The notes under the pieces: model-generated
What the model was told of the DNA's origin: nothing
Database searches by the model: none
Seen by the model: only the letters and a program-made list of their open reading frames with translations
Assembly (NCBI RefSeq): GCF_015163715.1
Contig: NZ_JADDUM010000088.1
Location: 1 to 41,069, forward strand
Direction: 5' to 3'
Length of the DNA: 41,069 bases
Source of the DNA: Pseudomonas cyclaminis
GTDB taxonomy: Bacteria; Pseudomonadota; Gammaproteobacteria; Pseudomonadales; Pseudomonadaceae
Made by a program: the position numbers and the translations under genes
Shown here: piece by piece, positions 7,791 to 17,057 of the stretch
Numbering within the stretch: the stretch's first letter is position 1
Layout: every line of letters begins with the position of its first letter

Positions 7791-9674
7791 CTATTCGATC
7801 TCCAGCAAAACCTGGCGATTGCGCACCTGATCGCCTGCGACTGCCTGCACAGCCTTGATCACACCGTCGATGCCGGCTGTCAGCGGGTGTTCCATTTTCA
7901 TGGCTTCAAGCACCAGCAGCAGTTGGCCTTTGCTGACGCGCTCGCCGGCACGGACCCGCACCTCGACAATGGCGCCGTCCATCGGCGCCTTGACTGTGCC
8001 GCTGCTGGCGTCGGCCCGGCGGCTGGCGACCTGTTGGGTGCGATTGGTCACGGTCAGGCCCGGCAGCCACAGTTGGTCGCCGTCGAGGTGGTAAGCGACG
8101 CGGCGACGGATACCATTGAGCACCCGCGTGGCGTAGCGCCCGTCGGTGCTGAGTTGCAGGTCGTCAACGGTGACCGTGTGCAGGTCGCCGTTGACTTCCA
8201 GGCGGTAAGTCCAGGGGATGCCTGCGTTATTGCGCCATCCCGCCAGACCTTGGGCGTGCTGGTTGGCGCCGTGGTGATAAAACAGCGCGGCGGCGAGGGC
8301 AAGCTGCTCATTCGTCGCGGCGAGCGGCGCGATGTGGCTGAAGTGCTCGGCGATCAACCCGGTGCTGAAATTGCCGTCGATAAAGTCCGGGTGCCTGAGC
8401 AGATCGGCCAGCAGTTGCTGATTGGTGTTGACCCCCAGCAGCATGGTGTCTTCCACCGCACGCAGCAGCTTGCGCCGCGCCTCCTCGCGGGTGGCGCCGT
8501 GGGCGATGATCTTGGCTTGCAGGGCGTCATAGAACGGGCTGATGGTCTGGCCTTCGCTGACGCCATGGTCGGTGCGTACGCCTGCGGCCGGCTCCCAGCG
8601 CAGCACCTTGCCGGTTTGCGGGAGGAAGCCTTGGGCCGGGTCTTCGGCGTACAGGCGCACTTCCATGGCGTGGCCGCTCAGGCTCACTTGTTCTTGGGTT
8701 AACGGCAGCGGCTGGCCGGCGGCGACCTGCAGTTGCCAGGCCACCAGATCGAGGCCGGTGATCAACTCGGTGACCGGGTGTTCCACTTGCAGGCGCGTGT
8801 TCATTTCCAGGAAGTAGAACTGGCCGTTGCGGTCGAGCAGGAATTCCACGGTACCGGCGCCAACGTAATTCACTGCGCGCCCGGCCTTGAGCGCGGCCTC
8901 GCCCATGGCCTGGCGCAGTACGGGGGGCATGACGGGGCAGGGCGCTTCCTCGATGATTTTTTGATGGCGACGCTGGATCGAGCAGTCGCGTTCGCCGAGG
9001 TAGATCAGGTGGCCGTGGCTGTCGCCGAACAATTGGATTTCGACGTGGCGCGGCTCGATCAGCGCCTGTTCCAGGATCAGTTCGTCGCTGCCGAAGGCGT
9101 TCTGCGCTTCGGAGCGGGCGGTACGCAGGTGTTCCAGCAGGTGCTCGCGTTGGTGCACCAGACGCATGCCTCGGCCGCCGCCACCAGCGCTGGCTTTGAT
9201 CATCAGGGGGTAGCCGATGCGGTCGGCGTGGTGTTGCAACGTGGCGTCGTCCTGGGCGCTGCCTTGGTAGCCGGCGATGCAGGGCACGCCGGCGTCGAGC
9301 ATGGCGAGTTTGGAGAGGCGTTTGCTGCCCATCAGGTCGATGGCTTCTGCGCTGGGGCCGATAAAAGTGATGCCAGCGGTGATGCAGGCGTTGGCGAAGG
9401 CGGGGTTTTCGGAGAGGAAGCCGTAGCCGGGATGGATCGCGTCCGCGCCGGTGCGGTGGGCGGCGTCGAGGATGGCCTGGATATTGAGGTAGGACTGCTG
9501 CACCGGGGCGGCACCGATGTGGATGGATTCATCGGCCATTTGGACATGCAGGGCGTTGGCGTCAGCGTCGCTGTAGAGGGCGACGGTGCGGTAGCCCAGG
9601 GCTTGTGCGGTGCGCTGGATGCGGCAGGCGATTTCGCCGCGATTGGAGATCAGGATCTTCGTGAACGGCGGCAT
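7791..9674 (-). CDS. atuF: Geranyl-CoA carboxylase, alpha (biotin-containing) subunit
   Basis: The 627-residue protein has a biotin carboxylase domain (about 1-450) with ILISNRGEIACRI, the ATP-grasp glycine loop KASAGGGGRGM and EMNTRLQVEHPVTE, a middle linker, and a C-terminal biotinyl domain with EAMKMEH, where Lys593 should carry biotin. It carboxylates biotin with bicarbonate and ATP and passes CO2 to the beta subunit. The same architecture occurs in 3-methylcrotonyl-CoA carboxylase (LiuD). The assignment to the terpene enzyme rests on the neighbouring atuA-like gene, the TetR regulator and the absence of an HMG-CoA lyase gene. It is the last gene of the minus-strand operon, separated by a 234-nt gap with a hairpin. 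Confidence 0.82.
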   Translation of the reverse strand: MPPFTKILISNRGEIACRIQRTAQALGYRTVALYSDADANALHVQMADESIHIGAAPVQQSYLNIQAILDAAHRTGADAIHPGYGFLSENPAFANACITAGITFIGPSAEAIDLMGSKRLSKLAMLDAGVPCIAGYQGSAQDDATLQHHADRIGYPLMIKASAGGGGRGMRLVHQREHLLEHLRTARSEAQNAFGSDELILEQALIEPRHVEIQLFGDSHGHLIYLGERDCSIQRRHQKIIEEAPCPVMPPVLRQAMGEAALKAGRAVNYVGAGTVEFLLDRNGQFYFLEMNTRLQVEHPVTELITGLDLVAWQLQVAAGQPLPLTQEQVSLSGHAMEVRLYAEDPAQGFLPQTGKVLRWEPAAGVRTDHGVSEGQTISPFYDALQAKIIAHGATREEARRKLLRAVEDTMLLGVNTNQQLLADLLRHPDFIDGNFSTGLIAEHFSHIAPLAATNEQLALAAALFYHHGANQHAQGLAGWRNNAGIPWTYRLEVNGDLHTVTVDDLQLSTDGRYATRVLNGIRRRVAYHLDGDQLWLPGLTVTNRTQQVASRRADASSGTVKAPMDGAIVEVRVRAGERVSKGQLLLVLEAMKMEHPLTAGIDGVIKAVQAVAGDQVRNRQVLLEIE

Positions 9675-9788
9675 GGCTGTGGTCCTTGTCTACATATCCG
9701 TTATTTAGGTAACGGCGGCTTAACTAACCAAAGGGTCTTCGCCCCAGCGGCCTTAGAGCCGACCGGTGTTTCATGTCGGTCACAATTC

Positions 9789-9822
9789 ACAGGTGGGAGG
9801 GGGCAAGCCCCCTCCCACCTGT
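9789..9822. repeat. Perfect REP-like palindrome in the atuE-atuF gap
   Basis: Two 16-bp arms (9789-9804 and 9807-9822, core GTGGGAGGGGGC) are perfect inverted copies around a 2-nt AA loop. The sequence is of the REP type common between pseudomonad genes. There is no T-run, so it is not a typical intrinsic terminator, but it may stabilise mRNA ends or attenuate atuF. Confidence 0.75.
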
Positions 9823-9908
9823 TGATCTCCCTGCATCAGGTAGATCCCAGCCTCCGTTCGGGCATGCCGAGCCTGGGCGGGGCACCCTGATAACCGATAT
9901 ACATTCAC

Positions 9909-10670
9909 TCACCGAGCCCACTCGGGTCTGCGTTTCTGCACAAAAGCCCGAGTCCCCTCAAGCCCTTCTTCCCCCGTCACCGCCTCGGCAAACCACTGCG
10001 CAGCCTGATCCAGCAACGGTCCCACCGGCTGTTCGACGCTGGCCAACAACAACGCCTTGGTCCGCGCATTGGCCCCCGGCGCACACTGCAATACCTGCCC
10101 CAATACCTCATCCAGCCGTTGCGCCAGCGCCTGCGGATCACGCTCGACAAAATGCACCACCCCCAACCGCTGCGCCTCAACCCCATCAAAGCGCGCTGCC
10201 GTCAGCGCCAATCGCCGCGCCTGGGTCAGGCCAATCCGCTTGACCACAAACGGCGCAATCTGTGCCGGTAATAACCCCAGGCTGGTCTCCGGCAAACCGA
10301 ACTGCGCCTGGTGATCGGCCATCGCAATATCACTCACACACGCCAAGCCAAGTCCGCCGCCGAGCACGGCGCCCTGCAGCACCACAATCACGACCTGCGA
10401 TACCGCTTCAACCTCTTGCAGCAAGCTGCCAAAGGCCCGGTTCAACTCGGCTGGTTGGTCGCACGCATTGGCCAGGTCCTTCACATCGGCCCCTGCACAG
10501 AAATGCCCGCCCGCGCCGCTGAGCACCACGGCTCGCACTTGGTCGTCGAGTCGGGCCAGGACCGCACGCAGTTCGTTGACCATCTCCAGGCTCATGGCGT
10601 TGCGGCATTCGGGCCGGTTGAGGGTGATGTGCAGCACGCCGTTATGGGGCTCCAGCAGCAAGGTGTTCAT
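9909..10670 (-). CDS. atuE: Enoyl-CoA hydratase, probable isohexenylglutaconyl-CoA hydratase
   Basis: The start is the ATG at 10670, which overlaps the atuD stop as ATGA; the longer open frame upstream is inside atuD and has no homology I can see. The 253-residue product is a crotonase: HITLNRPECRNAMS, the first oxyanion segment GGHFCAGADVKDL, and the second VLQGAVLGGGLGLACVSDIAMAD. It would hydrate the carboxylated product made by the carboxylase subunits encoded in this operon. Closely related crotonases act in leucine degradation (LiuC), so substrate assignment depends on context. Confidence 0.82.
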   Translation of the reverse strand: MNTLLLEPHNGVLHITLNRPECRNAMSLEMVNELRAVLARLDDQVRAVVLSGAGGHFCAGADVKDLANACDQPAELNRAFGSLLQEVEAVSQVVIVVLQGAVLGGGLGLACVSDIAMADHQAQFGLPETSLGLLPAQIAPFVVKRIGLTQARRLALTAARFDGVEAQRLGVVHFVERDPQALAQRLDEVLGQVLQCAPGANARTKALLLASVEQPVGPLLDQAAQWFAEAVTGEEGLEGTRAFVQKRRPEWAR

Positions 10671-11824
10671 GGTTTTTTCCCCGGCAAGGTGCCCATCAGT
10701 TTGCAGATGATGCCCAGCATGATTTCGTCGGCACCGCCGCCAATCGATACCAGGCGCACATCGCGATAAGCGCGTGCCACGGGGTTGTCCCACATAAAGC
10801 CCATGCCGCCCCAATATTGCAGGCAACTGTCGCTGACTTCACGGCCCAGGCGCCCGGCCTTGAGTTTGGCCATGGAGGCCAGACGGGTCACGTCCTGGCC
10901 TTTGATGTATTGCTCGGTGGCCTGGTAGACCAGTGCCCGCAGGCATTCGATTTCGGTGGCCAGTTCGGCCAGGCGAAAATGGATCACCTGGTTGTCGATC
11001 AGTGCCTTGCCGAACGTCTGGCGTTCCTTGCAGTACTCAATGGTGCTGTCGATGCAGTACTCCAGGCCCTTGATCATATTGGCCGCGCCGAACAGGCGTT
11101 CTTCCTGGAATTGCAGCATCTGCATCATGAAGCCCGCGCCTTCGTGGCCGATGCGGTTGCGCTGGGGGATGCGCACGTCGTCGAAGAACACCTGGGCGGT
11201 CTCGGAGCTGTGCATGCCGAGTTTTTCCAGGGGCGGGCTGACGCGGATGCCGGGGGTGTTCATCGGCACCATGATCAGGGATTTGTTGATGTGCGGCTTG
11301 TCGTCCGACGTGTTGGCCAACAGGCACATGAAGTCGGCGCTGGGCGAGTTGGTGATCCACATTTTGCTGCCGTTGATCACGTAGTCATCGCCGTCCTTGC
11401 GCGCGTGGGTCTTGAGCCCGGCCACGTCGGAGCCGGCGCCGGTTTCCGAAACGCCGATGCAGCCGACCTGCTCGCCGCTGATGGCCGGGCGCAGGAATTC
11501 GTCGCGCAGTGCATCGGATCCGAAGCGGGCGAGGGCGGGGGTGCACATGTCGGTCTGCACGCCGATGGACATGGGAATGCCGCCGCAGCGAATGCTGCCG
11601 AATTCTTCGGCGGCGACGATCGAGTAGCTGTAGTCCAGGCCCATGCCGCCGAAGTGTTCCGGCTTGGAAATGCCCAGCAGGCCAAGGTCGCCGGCCTTGC
11701 GGAAAACCTCGTGGATGGGAAAGCGCCCGGCTTTTTCCCATTCGTCCACATGGGGGTTGATCTCGCGGTCGACGAAGGCACGCACGGTGCGGCGCAATTG
11801 CTGGTGTTCCTGGGTAAAGATCAT
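10667..11824 (-). CDS. atuD: Acyl-CoA dehydrogenase, probable citronellyl-CoA dehydrogenase
   Basis: The 385-residue FAD enzyme shows the acyl-CoA dehydrogenase signatures GVSETGAGSDVAGLKT (FAD/substrate side) and QYWGGMGFMWDNPVARAYRDVRLVSIGGGADEIM at the C-terminus. In the atu pathway this enzyme oxidises citronellyl-CoA to geranyl-CoA. It is coupled to atuE by a 4-nt ATGA overlap and follows atuC by 21 nt, so the three are one transcript. A general short-branched-chain acyl-CoA dehydrogenase cannot be excluded from sequence alone. Confidence 0.84.
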   Translation of the reverse strand: MIFTQEHQQLRRTVRAFVDREINPHVDEWEKAGRFPIHEVFRKAGDLGLLGISKPEHFGGMGLDYSYSIVAAEEFGSIRCGGIPMSIGVQTDMCTPALARFGSDALRDEFLRPAISGEQVGCIGVSETGAGSDVAGLKTHARKDGDDYVINGSKMWITNSPSADFMCLLANTSDDKPHINKSLIMVPMNTPGIRVSPPLEKLGMHSSETAQVFFDDVRIPQRNRIGHEGAGFMMQMLQFQEERLFGAANMIKGLEYCIDSTIEYCKERQTFGKALIDNQVIHFRLAELATEIECLRALVYQATEQYIKGQDVTRLASMAKLKAGRLGREVSDSCLQYWGGMGFMWDNPVARAYRDVRLVSIGGGADEIMLGIICKLMGTLPGKKP

Positions 11825-11845
11825 TTCTTATCGTTCTCCTGATCG

Positions 11846-13462
11846 TTAGAAACGCGCTACACCAAAGCTATTGGGCTGCAATGGCCGTACTTCGGCGTCA
11901 TGGCAGATATCCAGCAAAAAGCCGAGCAACGTACGGGTATCCCGTGGATCAATCAGCCCGTCATCCCACAGGTTTGCGCTGCCGTACAGTGCGGTGGACT
12001 GGCTGTCGAGCTTCTGCGCGGTGACTTGCTCCAGCATGTCCAGCACCTTGGGATCGGGCACCAGGCCGTCTTTGAGCTGCTTGGCCTCGGTGACGATACG
12101 CAGCACCTTGCCCGCCTGTGCACCGCCCATCACCGCCGTGCGACTGTTGGGCCAGGCAAAGATGAAACGCGGGTCCAGACCTCGGCCACACATCGCATAG
12201 TTGCCTGCACCATAGGAGCCGCCGACCACCACCGTGAGTTTAGGCACCCGCGCATTGGCCACGGCCTGGATCATCTTTGCGCCGTGCTTGATCACGCCTT
12301 GCTGCTCCGACTCGGTGCCGACCATAAAACCGGTGGTGTTGTGCAAGAACAGCAGCGGCGTGCGGCTCTGGTCGCACAACTGGATAAATTGCGCCGCCTT
12401 GCTTGCGCCTTTGGGCGTGATGGGGCCGTTGTTGCCGATCACGCCCATGGCGCGGCCCTGGATATGCAGGTGGCCGCAGACGGTGTGGGCATCGAACTCG
12501 CCCTTGAATTCCAGGAACCGGGAACCGTCGGCCAGGCGCGCCAGGATTTCGCGCACGTCGTAGGGCTTTTTCGGGTCATCGGGGATCAGCCCCAACAGCT
12601 CATCGATCGGGTACAACGGCTCCTGATAAGCACGGTTTGGCGTCGGTGGCAGGCGATCATTCCACGGCAGCAGGCTGACAATTTCACGCACGATGCGCAC
12701 GCCGTCGGCGTCGTTTTCCGCCAGGTATTCGGCGGTGCCGGCAGTTTGCGCGTGCATCTCGGCGCCGCCCAACTCCTCATCCGTCGCCACTTCGCCGGTG
12801 GCCGCCTTGAGCAGCGGCGGTCCGGCGAGGAACAGCTTGGCCTTGCCGCGCACCACCACCACGTAATCCGACAACCCCGGCTGGTATGCGCCGCCCGCCG
12901 TGGCCGAGCCGTGCACCACGGTGATCTGCGGCAGGCCCATGGCCGACATGCGCGCCTGGTTGGCGAAGCTGCGTGCGCCTTCGACGAAAATCTCGGCGGC
13001 ATAGTTGAGGTTGGCGCCGCCGCTTTCGGCCAGGGTCACCACCGGTAATTTGTTCTCCATAGCGATCTGCTGCAGGCGCAGGGATTTTTTCAGCCCGGAG
13101 GGAGAAATGGTGCCGCCCTTGATCGCACTGTTATTGGCCACCACCAGCAAGCGCACGCCGCTGACGTAGCCGATCCCGGCGATCAGCCCACCTCCGGCGG
13201 TGCTGCCGTCCTTGTCGTCGTGGAGTTTGTAGCCGGCCAGGCTGGCCAGTTCCAGGAACGGCGCGCCGGGGTCCAGCAACAGGTTGAGGCGCTCGCGGGG
13301 CAGCAGTTGGCCGCGCTTGTCGAACTTAGGCTTGGCTTCCTGGGCTTTGCTCAGCAGGTTCTGCTCCAGTTGGCGCAGGTGCCGGATGCTGTCCAGCATG
13401 GCGTCGCGGTTGTGCGCGAAGGCGGCGCTGTGGGCGTCGATCAGGCTTTCAATCACCGGCAT
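11846..13462 (-). CDS. atuC: Geranyl-CoA carboxylase, beta (carboxyltransferase) subunit
   Basis: Starting at the ATG at 13462 (Shine-Dalgarno GGAAGG upstream), the product is 538 residues, a usual length for this family; the frame extends 10 codons further but without better support. It has the two crotonase-fold halves of acyl-CoA carboxyltransferases: GIGYVSGVRLLVVANN and GGAYQPGLSDYV in the first, GVIGNNGPITPKGASKAAQFI and GGSYGAGNYAMCGRGLDPRF in the second. It transfers the carboxyl group from biotin on AtuF to geranyl-CoA. The near relative LiuB uses 3-methylcrotonyl-CoA. Confidence 0.82.
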   Translation of the reverse strand: MPVIESLIDAHSAAFAHNRDAMLDSIRHLRQLEQNLLSKAQEAKPKFDKRGQLLPRERLNLLLDPGAPFLELASLAGYKLHDDKDGSTAGGGLIAGIGYVSGVRLLVVANNSAIKGGTISPSGLKKSLRLQQIAMENKLPVVTLAESGGANLNYAAEIFVEGARSFANQARMSAMGLPQITVVHGSATAGGAYQPGLSDYVVVVRGKAKLFLAGPPLLKAATGEVATDEELGGAEMHAQTAGTAEYLAENDADGVRIVREIVSLLPWNDRLPPTPNRAYQEPLYPIDELLGLIPDDPKKPYDVREILARLADGSRFLEFKGEFDAHTVCGHLHIQGRAMGVIGNNGPITPKGASKAAQFIQLCDQSRTPLLFLHNTTGFMVGTESEQQGVIKHGAKMIQAVANARVPKLTVVVGGSYGAGNYAMCGRGLDPRFIFAWPNSRTAVMGGAQAGKVLRIVTEAKQLKDGLVPDPKVLDMLEQVTAQKLDSQSTALYGSANLWDDGLIDPRDTRTLLGFLLDICHDAEVRPLQPNSFGVARF

Positions 13463-13552
13463 GGTGTATTTCCCTTCCTTGAGCACATCCACGCTGTGAC
13501 CCTGAGCCGCTCGGCGTTGAAGATCAAATCGAAGGCCACGGCAACGCTCCTG

Positions 13553-15331
13553 TTATTGGCATTGATCGGCGATGTGTTGCGGCACCGCGATGGGGATTTC
13601 CAGCAGTTGCTGGGCGAAGGCCTTGCCTTGGGGATCGATGCGCAGGCTGGCAATGCCGCCGCCGCCCAAGGCGTTTTCCAGCAGGAAGTTCAGGCTGTGG
13701 CTGCCGGGCAGATACCAGCGCTCGACACGGCCGTGGAGCGGGTCGAGCACGTGGCTCATCCAGTCGACGATCACGGCGGGAGTGAGGGCTTCGGCGATCC
13801 ACGGCAGGTACTCGGGATCGCGGGCGATCACGCCGATGTTGCTGTGGTTGCCCTTGTCGCCGGAGCGCGCCACGGCGAGTTTCACCAAGGGCACGCTGGC
13901 GTCGGCACGGCCTTGTGGCTTGGGTGGATCCATCGGTATGGCCGGCAAGGTTGGAGCGTCGGCCATCGGCAGCGTGCACGCGTGGCGCTCGCCTTGGCAG
14001 TCGATCAGTAACTCACATGAGGACTTGTCGATCAGAAACGAAAACAACCGAATCAACGGGTACACGGTCGGTCGGCCGCCGACGATCCCGGTCAACCCCG
14101 GTGCCATCCCGGTAGCAGCCTGGGCAATCTCGCGGGCGAACAGCGCCAGCGCTTGCCTGTTCGGGTGCCGCACCGCCAGCTTGACCACCACTTCACGACA
14201 GTCATGGCGCATCGCATGTGCGCCATAGGTGGCTTCGCTGCCCAGCAATTCGATATTCACCTCGGTGTACGGCGCCCAGCCGCGTTGGCTGAAGAGTTCC
14301 GAGGTCTTGTTGATGATCGCCTGGCTGACCCGCTCGGCCTTGGCCACCGCGTCGATCCCGGCAATCAGGCAACTGGCGGTGCAACGGAAGCCATCGGGGT
14401 AGGTGGCACTGACCTTGTACTGGCCGGTGGGCGGCGAACCCTTGGCGCCGTGCAGGTGCACGCGGTGTTTTCCTTGCTGCTGCAGTTTGACCTGGGTGAA
14501 ATCGCAGATCACATCGGGCAGCAGATAGGCGCGTGGGTCACCGATTTCATACAGCAACTGTTCGGCCACGCTGAGTGTGCTGATCAGCCCGCCGGTGCCG
14601 TCGATCTTGTTCACGGTGAACTGGCCGTCGGCGCTGACTTCGACGATGGGGAAGCCGATGTGTTCATAGTCCGGCACATCGCGCCAGTCGGTGAAGTTGC
14701 CGCCGGTGCACTGGGCGCCGCATTCGATGATGTGCCCGGCCAGGGCGGCCTGGGCGAGGCGGTCGTAGTCGTGCCAGGACCAGTCGAATTCATGCACCAG
14801 CGCGGCGCTGACCACCGCGCTGTCGACCACGCGCCCGGTGATGACGATATCGGCGCCCAACGTCAAGGCGCGGGTGATGCCCGGTGCGCCGAGGTAGGCG
14901 TTGGCGGACAGGCATACCGGCGGCAGTGGTGCGCCGTTGAACATATCGGTGGTGCCCGCCAGTTTTTGCAATTGGGGTTGCAGGTCATCGCCCAGCAGCA
15001 CGGCGATCTTCAGCGGTACCTGGGCTTTATCGCAAGCCGCTTGCAGCGCCGCGGCGCAGGCCTGGGGGTTGATGCCACCCGCGTTGCTGATTACCCGGAT
15101 GCCCTGGCGCTGGATATCGACCAGCAGTGGCGTGAGCACCTCGACAAAGTCCGGGGCGTAACCGGCCTGGGGATTTTTCAGCCGTGCGCCGGCGAGGATC
15201 GACAGCGTGACTTCCGCCAGGTAGTCGAACACCAGGTAATCCAGCGCACCGCCGTGCACCAACTGGGCAGCAGCCGTGCAGGTGTCGCCCCAGAAGGCGC
15301 TGGCGCAGCCGATACGAACCGTCTTGCTCAT
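13553..15331 (-). CDS. atuA: Acyclic terpene utilization protein AtuA (DUF1446)
   Basis: The 592-residue protein begins [21 protein letters not shown] and contains [17 protein letters not shown] and [19 protein letters not shown], typical of the AtuA/DUF1446 family. A C-terminal segment with [21 protein letters not shown] matches the region conserved in this family. AtuA is required for citronellol/geraniol use in P. aeruginosa but its reaction is not known to me. AAGGA 6 nt before the ATG at 15331 supports the start. It is the first gene of the minus-strand operon and diverges from the TetR gene, with two operator-like repeats between them. Confidence 0.87.
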   Translation of the reverse strand: MSKTVRIGCASAFWGDTCTAAAQLVHGGALDYLVFDYLAEVTLSILAGARLKNPQAGYAPDFVEVLTPLLVDIQRQGIRVISNAGGINPQACAAALQAACDKAQVPLKIAVLLGDDLQPQLQKLAGTTDMFNGAPLPPVCLSANAYLGAPGITRALTLGADIVITGRVVDSAVVSAALVHEFDWSWHDYDRLAQAALAGHIIECGAQCTGGNFTDWRDVPDYEHIGFPIVEVSADGQFTVNKIDGTGGLISTLSVAEQLLYEIGDPRAYLLPDVICDFTQVKLQQQGKHRVHLHGAKGSPPTGQYKVSATYPDGFRCTASCLIAGIDAVAKAERVSQAIINKTSELFSQRGWAPYTEVNIELLGSEATYGAHAMRHDCREVVVKLAVRHPNRQALALFAREIAQAATGMAPGLTGIVGGRPTVYPLIRLFSFLIDKSSCELLIDCQGERHACTLPMADAPTLPAIPMDPPKPQGRADASVPLVKLAVARSGDKGNHSNIGVIARDPEYLPWIAEALTPAVIVDWMSHVLDPLHGRVERWYLPGSHSLNFLLENALGGGGIASLRIDPQGKAFAQQLLEIPIAVPQHIADQCQ

Positions 15332-15366
15332 GAGAAATCCTTCCTCGAATGGCTGTTGGCGAGACT

Positions 15367-15383
15367 ACCAAGCAAGCGCTTGG
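15367..15383. promoter_or_regulatory. Operator-like repeat 1 between atuA and atuR
   Basis: ACCAAGCAAGCGCTTGG is an exact inverted copy of the 17-mer at 15411-15427. It contains the palindrome AAGCGCTT. AtuR of P. aeruginosa has been reported to bind two inverted-repeat sequences in the atuA-atuR intergenic region, so this is a probable AtuR site, about 36 bp upstream of the atuA start. Confidence 0.75.
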
Positions 15384-15410
15384 TTTGTAAACTCCAGTCA
15401 CAGGTTTTAG

Positions 15411-15427
15411 CCAAGCGCTTGCTTGGT
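15411..15427. promoter_or_regulatory. Operator-like repeat 2 between atuA and atuR
   Basis: CCAAGCGCTTGCTTGGT is the 17-bp inverted partner of repeat 1, 27 bp away, again with AAGCGCTT. It lies about 58 bp upstream of the atuR start, placed to autoregulate atuR and to repress atuA. Confidence 0.75.
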
Positions 15428-15484
15428 TGGCGGCCACGGCCTAAATTGCCGGCCAAGACGTCAGTAGAAGTAGAGGAGAGCAGC

Positions 15485-16108
15485 ATGGATGAGCACCAAG
15501 CCCTGCGGGTGATGCGCACCATGGTCGATGGCGGCCAATTGACCGATCCCGACAGCGCCCGGGGCAAGTTGCTGCAAACCGCGGCGCACCTGTTTCGCAA
15601 CAAGGGTTTCGAGCGCACCACCGTGCGTGACCTGGCCAGTGCGGTGGGCATTCAGTCCGGCAGCATCTTTCATCACTTCAAGAGCAAGGACGAGATCCTG
15701 CGGGCGGTGATGGAGGAAACCATCCACTACAACACGGCGATGATGCGGGCTTCGCTGGAGCAAGCGACGAACGTGCGCGAGCGTGTACTGGCGCTGATTC
15801 GCTGCGAGTTGCAGTCGATCATGGGCGGCAGCGGCGAAGCCATGGCGGTGCTGGTATATGAATGGCGCTCACTGTCGCAGGACGGCCAGGCCCAGGTCCT
15901 GGCGCTGCGCGACGTGTATGAAGACCTCTGGCTGCAAGTGCTGGGCGAGGCCAAGGCCGCGGGCTATATCAAGGGCGATGTGTTTATCGCGCGGCGCTTC
16001 CTCACGGGTGCCTTGTCCTGGACCACCACGTGGTTTCGCGCCGAGGGCAGCCTGACGCTGGAGCAGTTGGCCGAAGAAGCCCTGCTGATGGTTCTGAAAG
16101 CCGACTGA
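15485..16108 (+). CDS. atuR: TetR-family repressor of the atu operon
   Basis: The 207-residue protein has an N-terminal TetR HTH (about 20-66: LLQTAAHLFRNKGFERTT, RDLASAVGIQSGSIFHHFKS) and a helical ligand-binding domain with a C-terminal half rich in Trp and Leu. Shine-Dalgarno GGAGAG precedes the ATG. It is transcribed divergently from atuA across two inverted 17-bp repeats, the arrangement known for P. aeruginosa atuR. An acyl-CoA intermediate is a likely inducer, though the sequence does not show which. Confidence 0.87.
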   Translation: MDEHQALRVMRTMVDGGQLTDPDSARGKLLQTAAHLFRNKGFERTTVRDLASAVGIQSGSIFHHFKSKDEILRAVMEETIHYNTAMMRASLEQATNVRERVLALIRCELQSIMGGSGEAMAVLVYEWRSLSQDGQAQVLALRDVYEDLWLQVLGEAKAAGYIKGDVFIARRFLTGALSWTTTWFRAEGSLTLEQLAEEALLMVLKAD

Positions 16109-16201
16109 GGCGCAAGCTATTAATTTGCCGGTAGAAAGTTGTCTCGCCAGACAAAAACGCCTAGCTTATCGACATCAATCGGTTGAACGGTGTGTGCCTT
16201 G

Positions 16202-16990
16202 ATGTTTTCGCCATGGCGGCTGGCTGCAGGACTGACAATATGGGCACTGGGCGCCGTGTGGTGGATGCCGGCCTCGGCTGCGCAATTGGTGCGCATTGGC
16301 GCGGCGCATTTCCCGCCTTACACCGTGCGCCCGGAGCAGGGCGCCGACACCGGGTTGCTGCCGCAATTGGTCGAGGCCTTGAACGCCTCGCAAACCGACT
16401 ACCAGTTTGTGCTGGTGCCCACCTCCATCCCCAGGCGTTTCCGCGATTTCGAGCAGGGCCGGGTCGACATGGCCATCTTCGAAAACCCCGCCTGGGGCTG
16501 GCAGAAAATCTCCCACACCAGCGTCGATATGGGCCTGGAAGACGCAGAGATTTTCGTCGCCCAGCGTGAGCCAGGTCGCGGCCAGGAGTATTTCGCCGAC
16601 CTCGCGGGCAAACGCCTGGCGGTGTTCAGCGGATATCACTACGCCTTCGCCAGCTTCAATCCCGACCCCAGGAACATGGCCGAGCATTTCAACGCCACCT
16701 TGACCTATTCCCATGACAGCAACCTGCTGATGGTTGCGCGTGGGCGGGCGGACATTGCCCTGGTGACCCGTTCGTACCTGAGTGACTTTATGGTGCGCAA
16801 TGCGGATATGGCCGCGCAGTTCCTGGTGTCGGAGCGTATCGATCAGGTTTATCACCATTACGCCTTGCTACGGCCGAAGGCGCCGATCACAGGGCCTGCG
16901 TTTGCCGAACTGCTCAAGCGCCTGCGCGATAACGGCGAGATGCTGAAGATTTTCGAGCCGTACCGCATCGACGTGATGGCGGTACCTTGA
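16202..16990 (+). CDS. Periplasmic solute-binding-like protein (SBP_bac_3 type)
   Basis: From the ATG at 16202 the protein is 262 residues with a signal peptide (core LAAGLTIWALGAVWW, cleavage near SAA-QLV). The mature part reads IGAAHFPPYTVRP, GLLPQLVEAL, FEQGRVDMAIFENPAW and GRADIALVTRSYL, the two-lobe pattern of amino-acid-type binding proteins. No ABC permease or ATPase gene is adjacent, so it may serve a distant transporter or act as a sensor-like orphan. A GTG 12 nt upstream is an alternative start; no strong Shine-Dalgarno separates them. A dyad TTGTCT-CGCC-AGACAA lies at 16139-16154. Confidence 0.8.
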   Translation: MFSPWRLAAGLTIWALGAVWWMPASAAQLVRIGAAHFPPYTVRPEQGADTGLLPQLVEALNASQTDYQFVLVPTSIPRRFRDFEQGRVDMAIFENPAWGWQKISHTSVDMGLEDAEIFVAQREPGRGQEYFADLAGKRLAVFSGYHYAFASFNPDPRNMAEHFNATLTYSHDSNLLMVARGRADIALVTRSYLSDFMVRNADMAAQFLVSERIDQVYHHYALLRPKAPITGPAFAELLKRLRDNGEMLKIFEPYRIDVMAVP

Positions 16991-16995
16991 TCGGG

Positions 16996-17019
16996 TAAAT
17001 TTCTTCCCCCGGCTCACGT
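16996..17019 (+). promoter_or_regulatory. PvdS iron-starvation (IS) box upstream of the acyltransferase gene
   Basis: TAAAT at 16996-17000 and CGT at 17017-17019 are separated by exactly 16 nt, the published PvdS-dependent promoter pattern. The start codon follows 38 nt after the CGT. Confidence 0.75.
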
Positions 17020-17057
17020 CACTTCCTTATCTGTCGACGATTACGTGAGCCCCTCCC

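Noticed and set aside
10671..10826. Upstream extension of atuE
   Set aside because: It lies inside atuD; the ATG at 10670 overlaps the atuD stop and gives a normal crotonase.
7791..15331. Leucine/isovalerate (liu) operon instead of atu
   Set aside because: No HMG-CoA lyase or MerR-type regulator is present, while an AtuA-family gene and a divergent TetR gene are.
14153..15484. N-terminal extension of the TetR gene back across atuA
   Set aside because: The extension is antisense to atuA and without motif; the ATG at 15485 has a good ribosome-binding site and gives a normal TetR length.
16121..16144. TAATT upstream of the solute-binding-like gene as a PvdS box
   Set aside because: The bases 16 nt later are TCT, not CGT, so the pattern fails.
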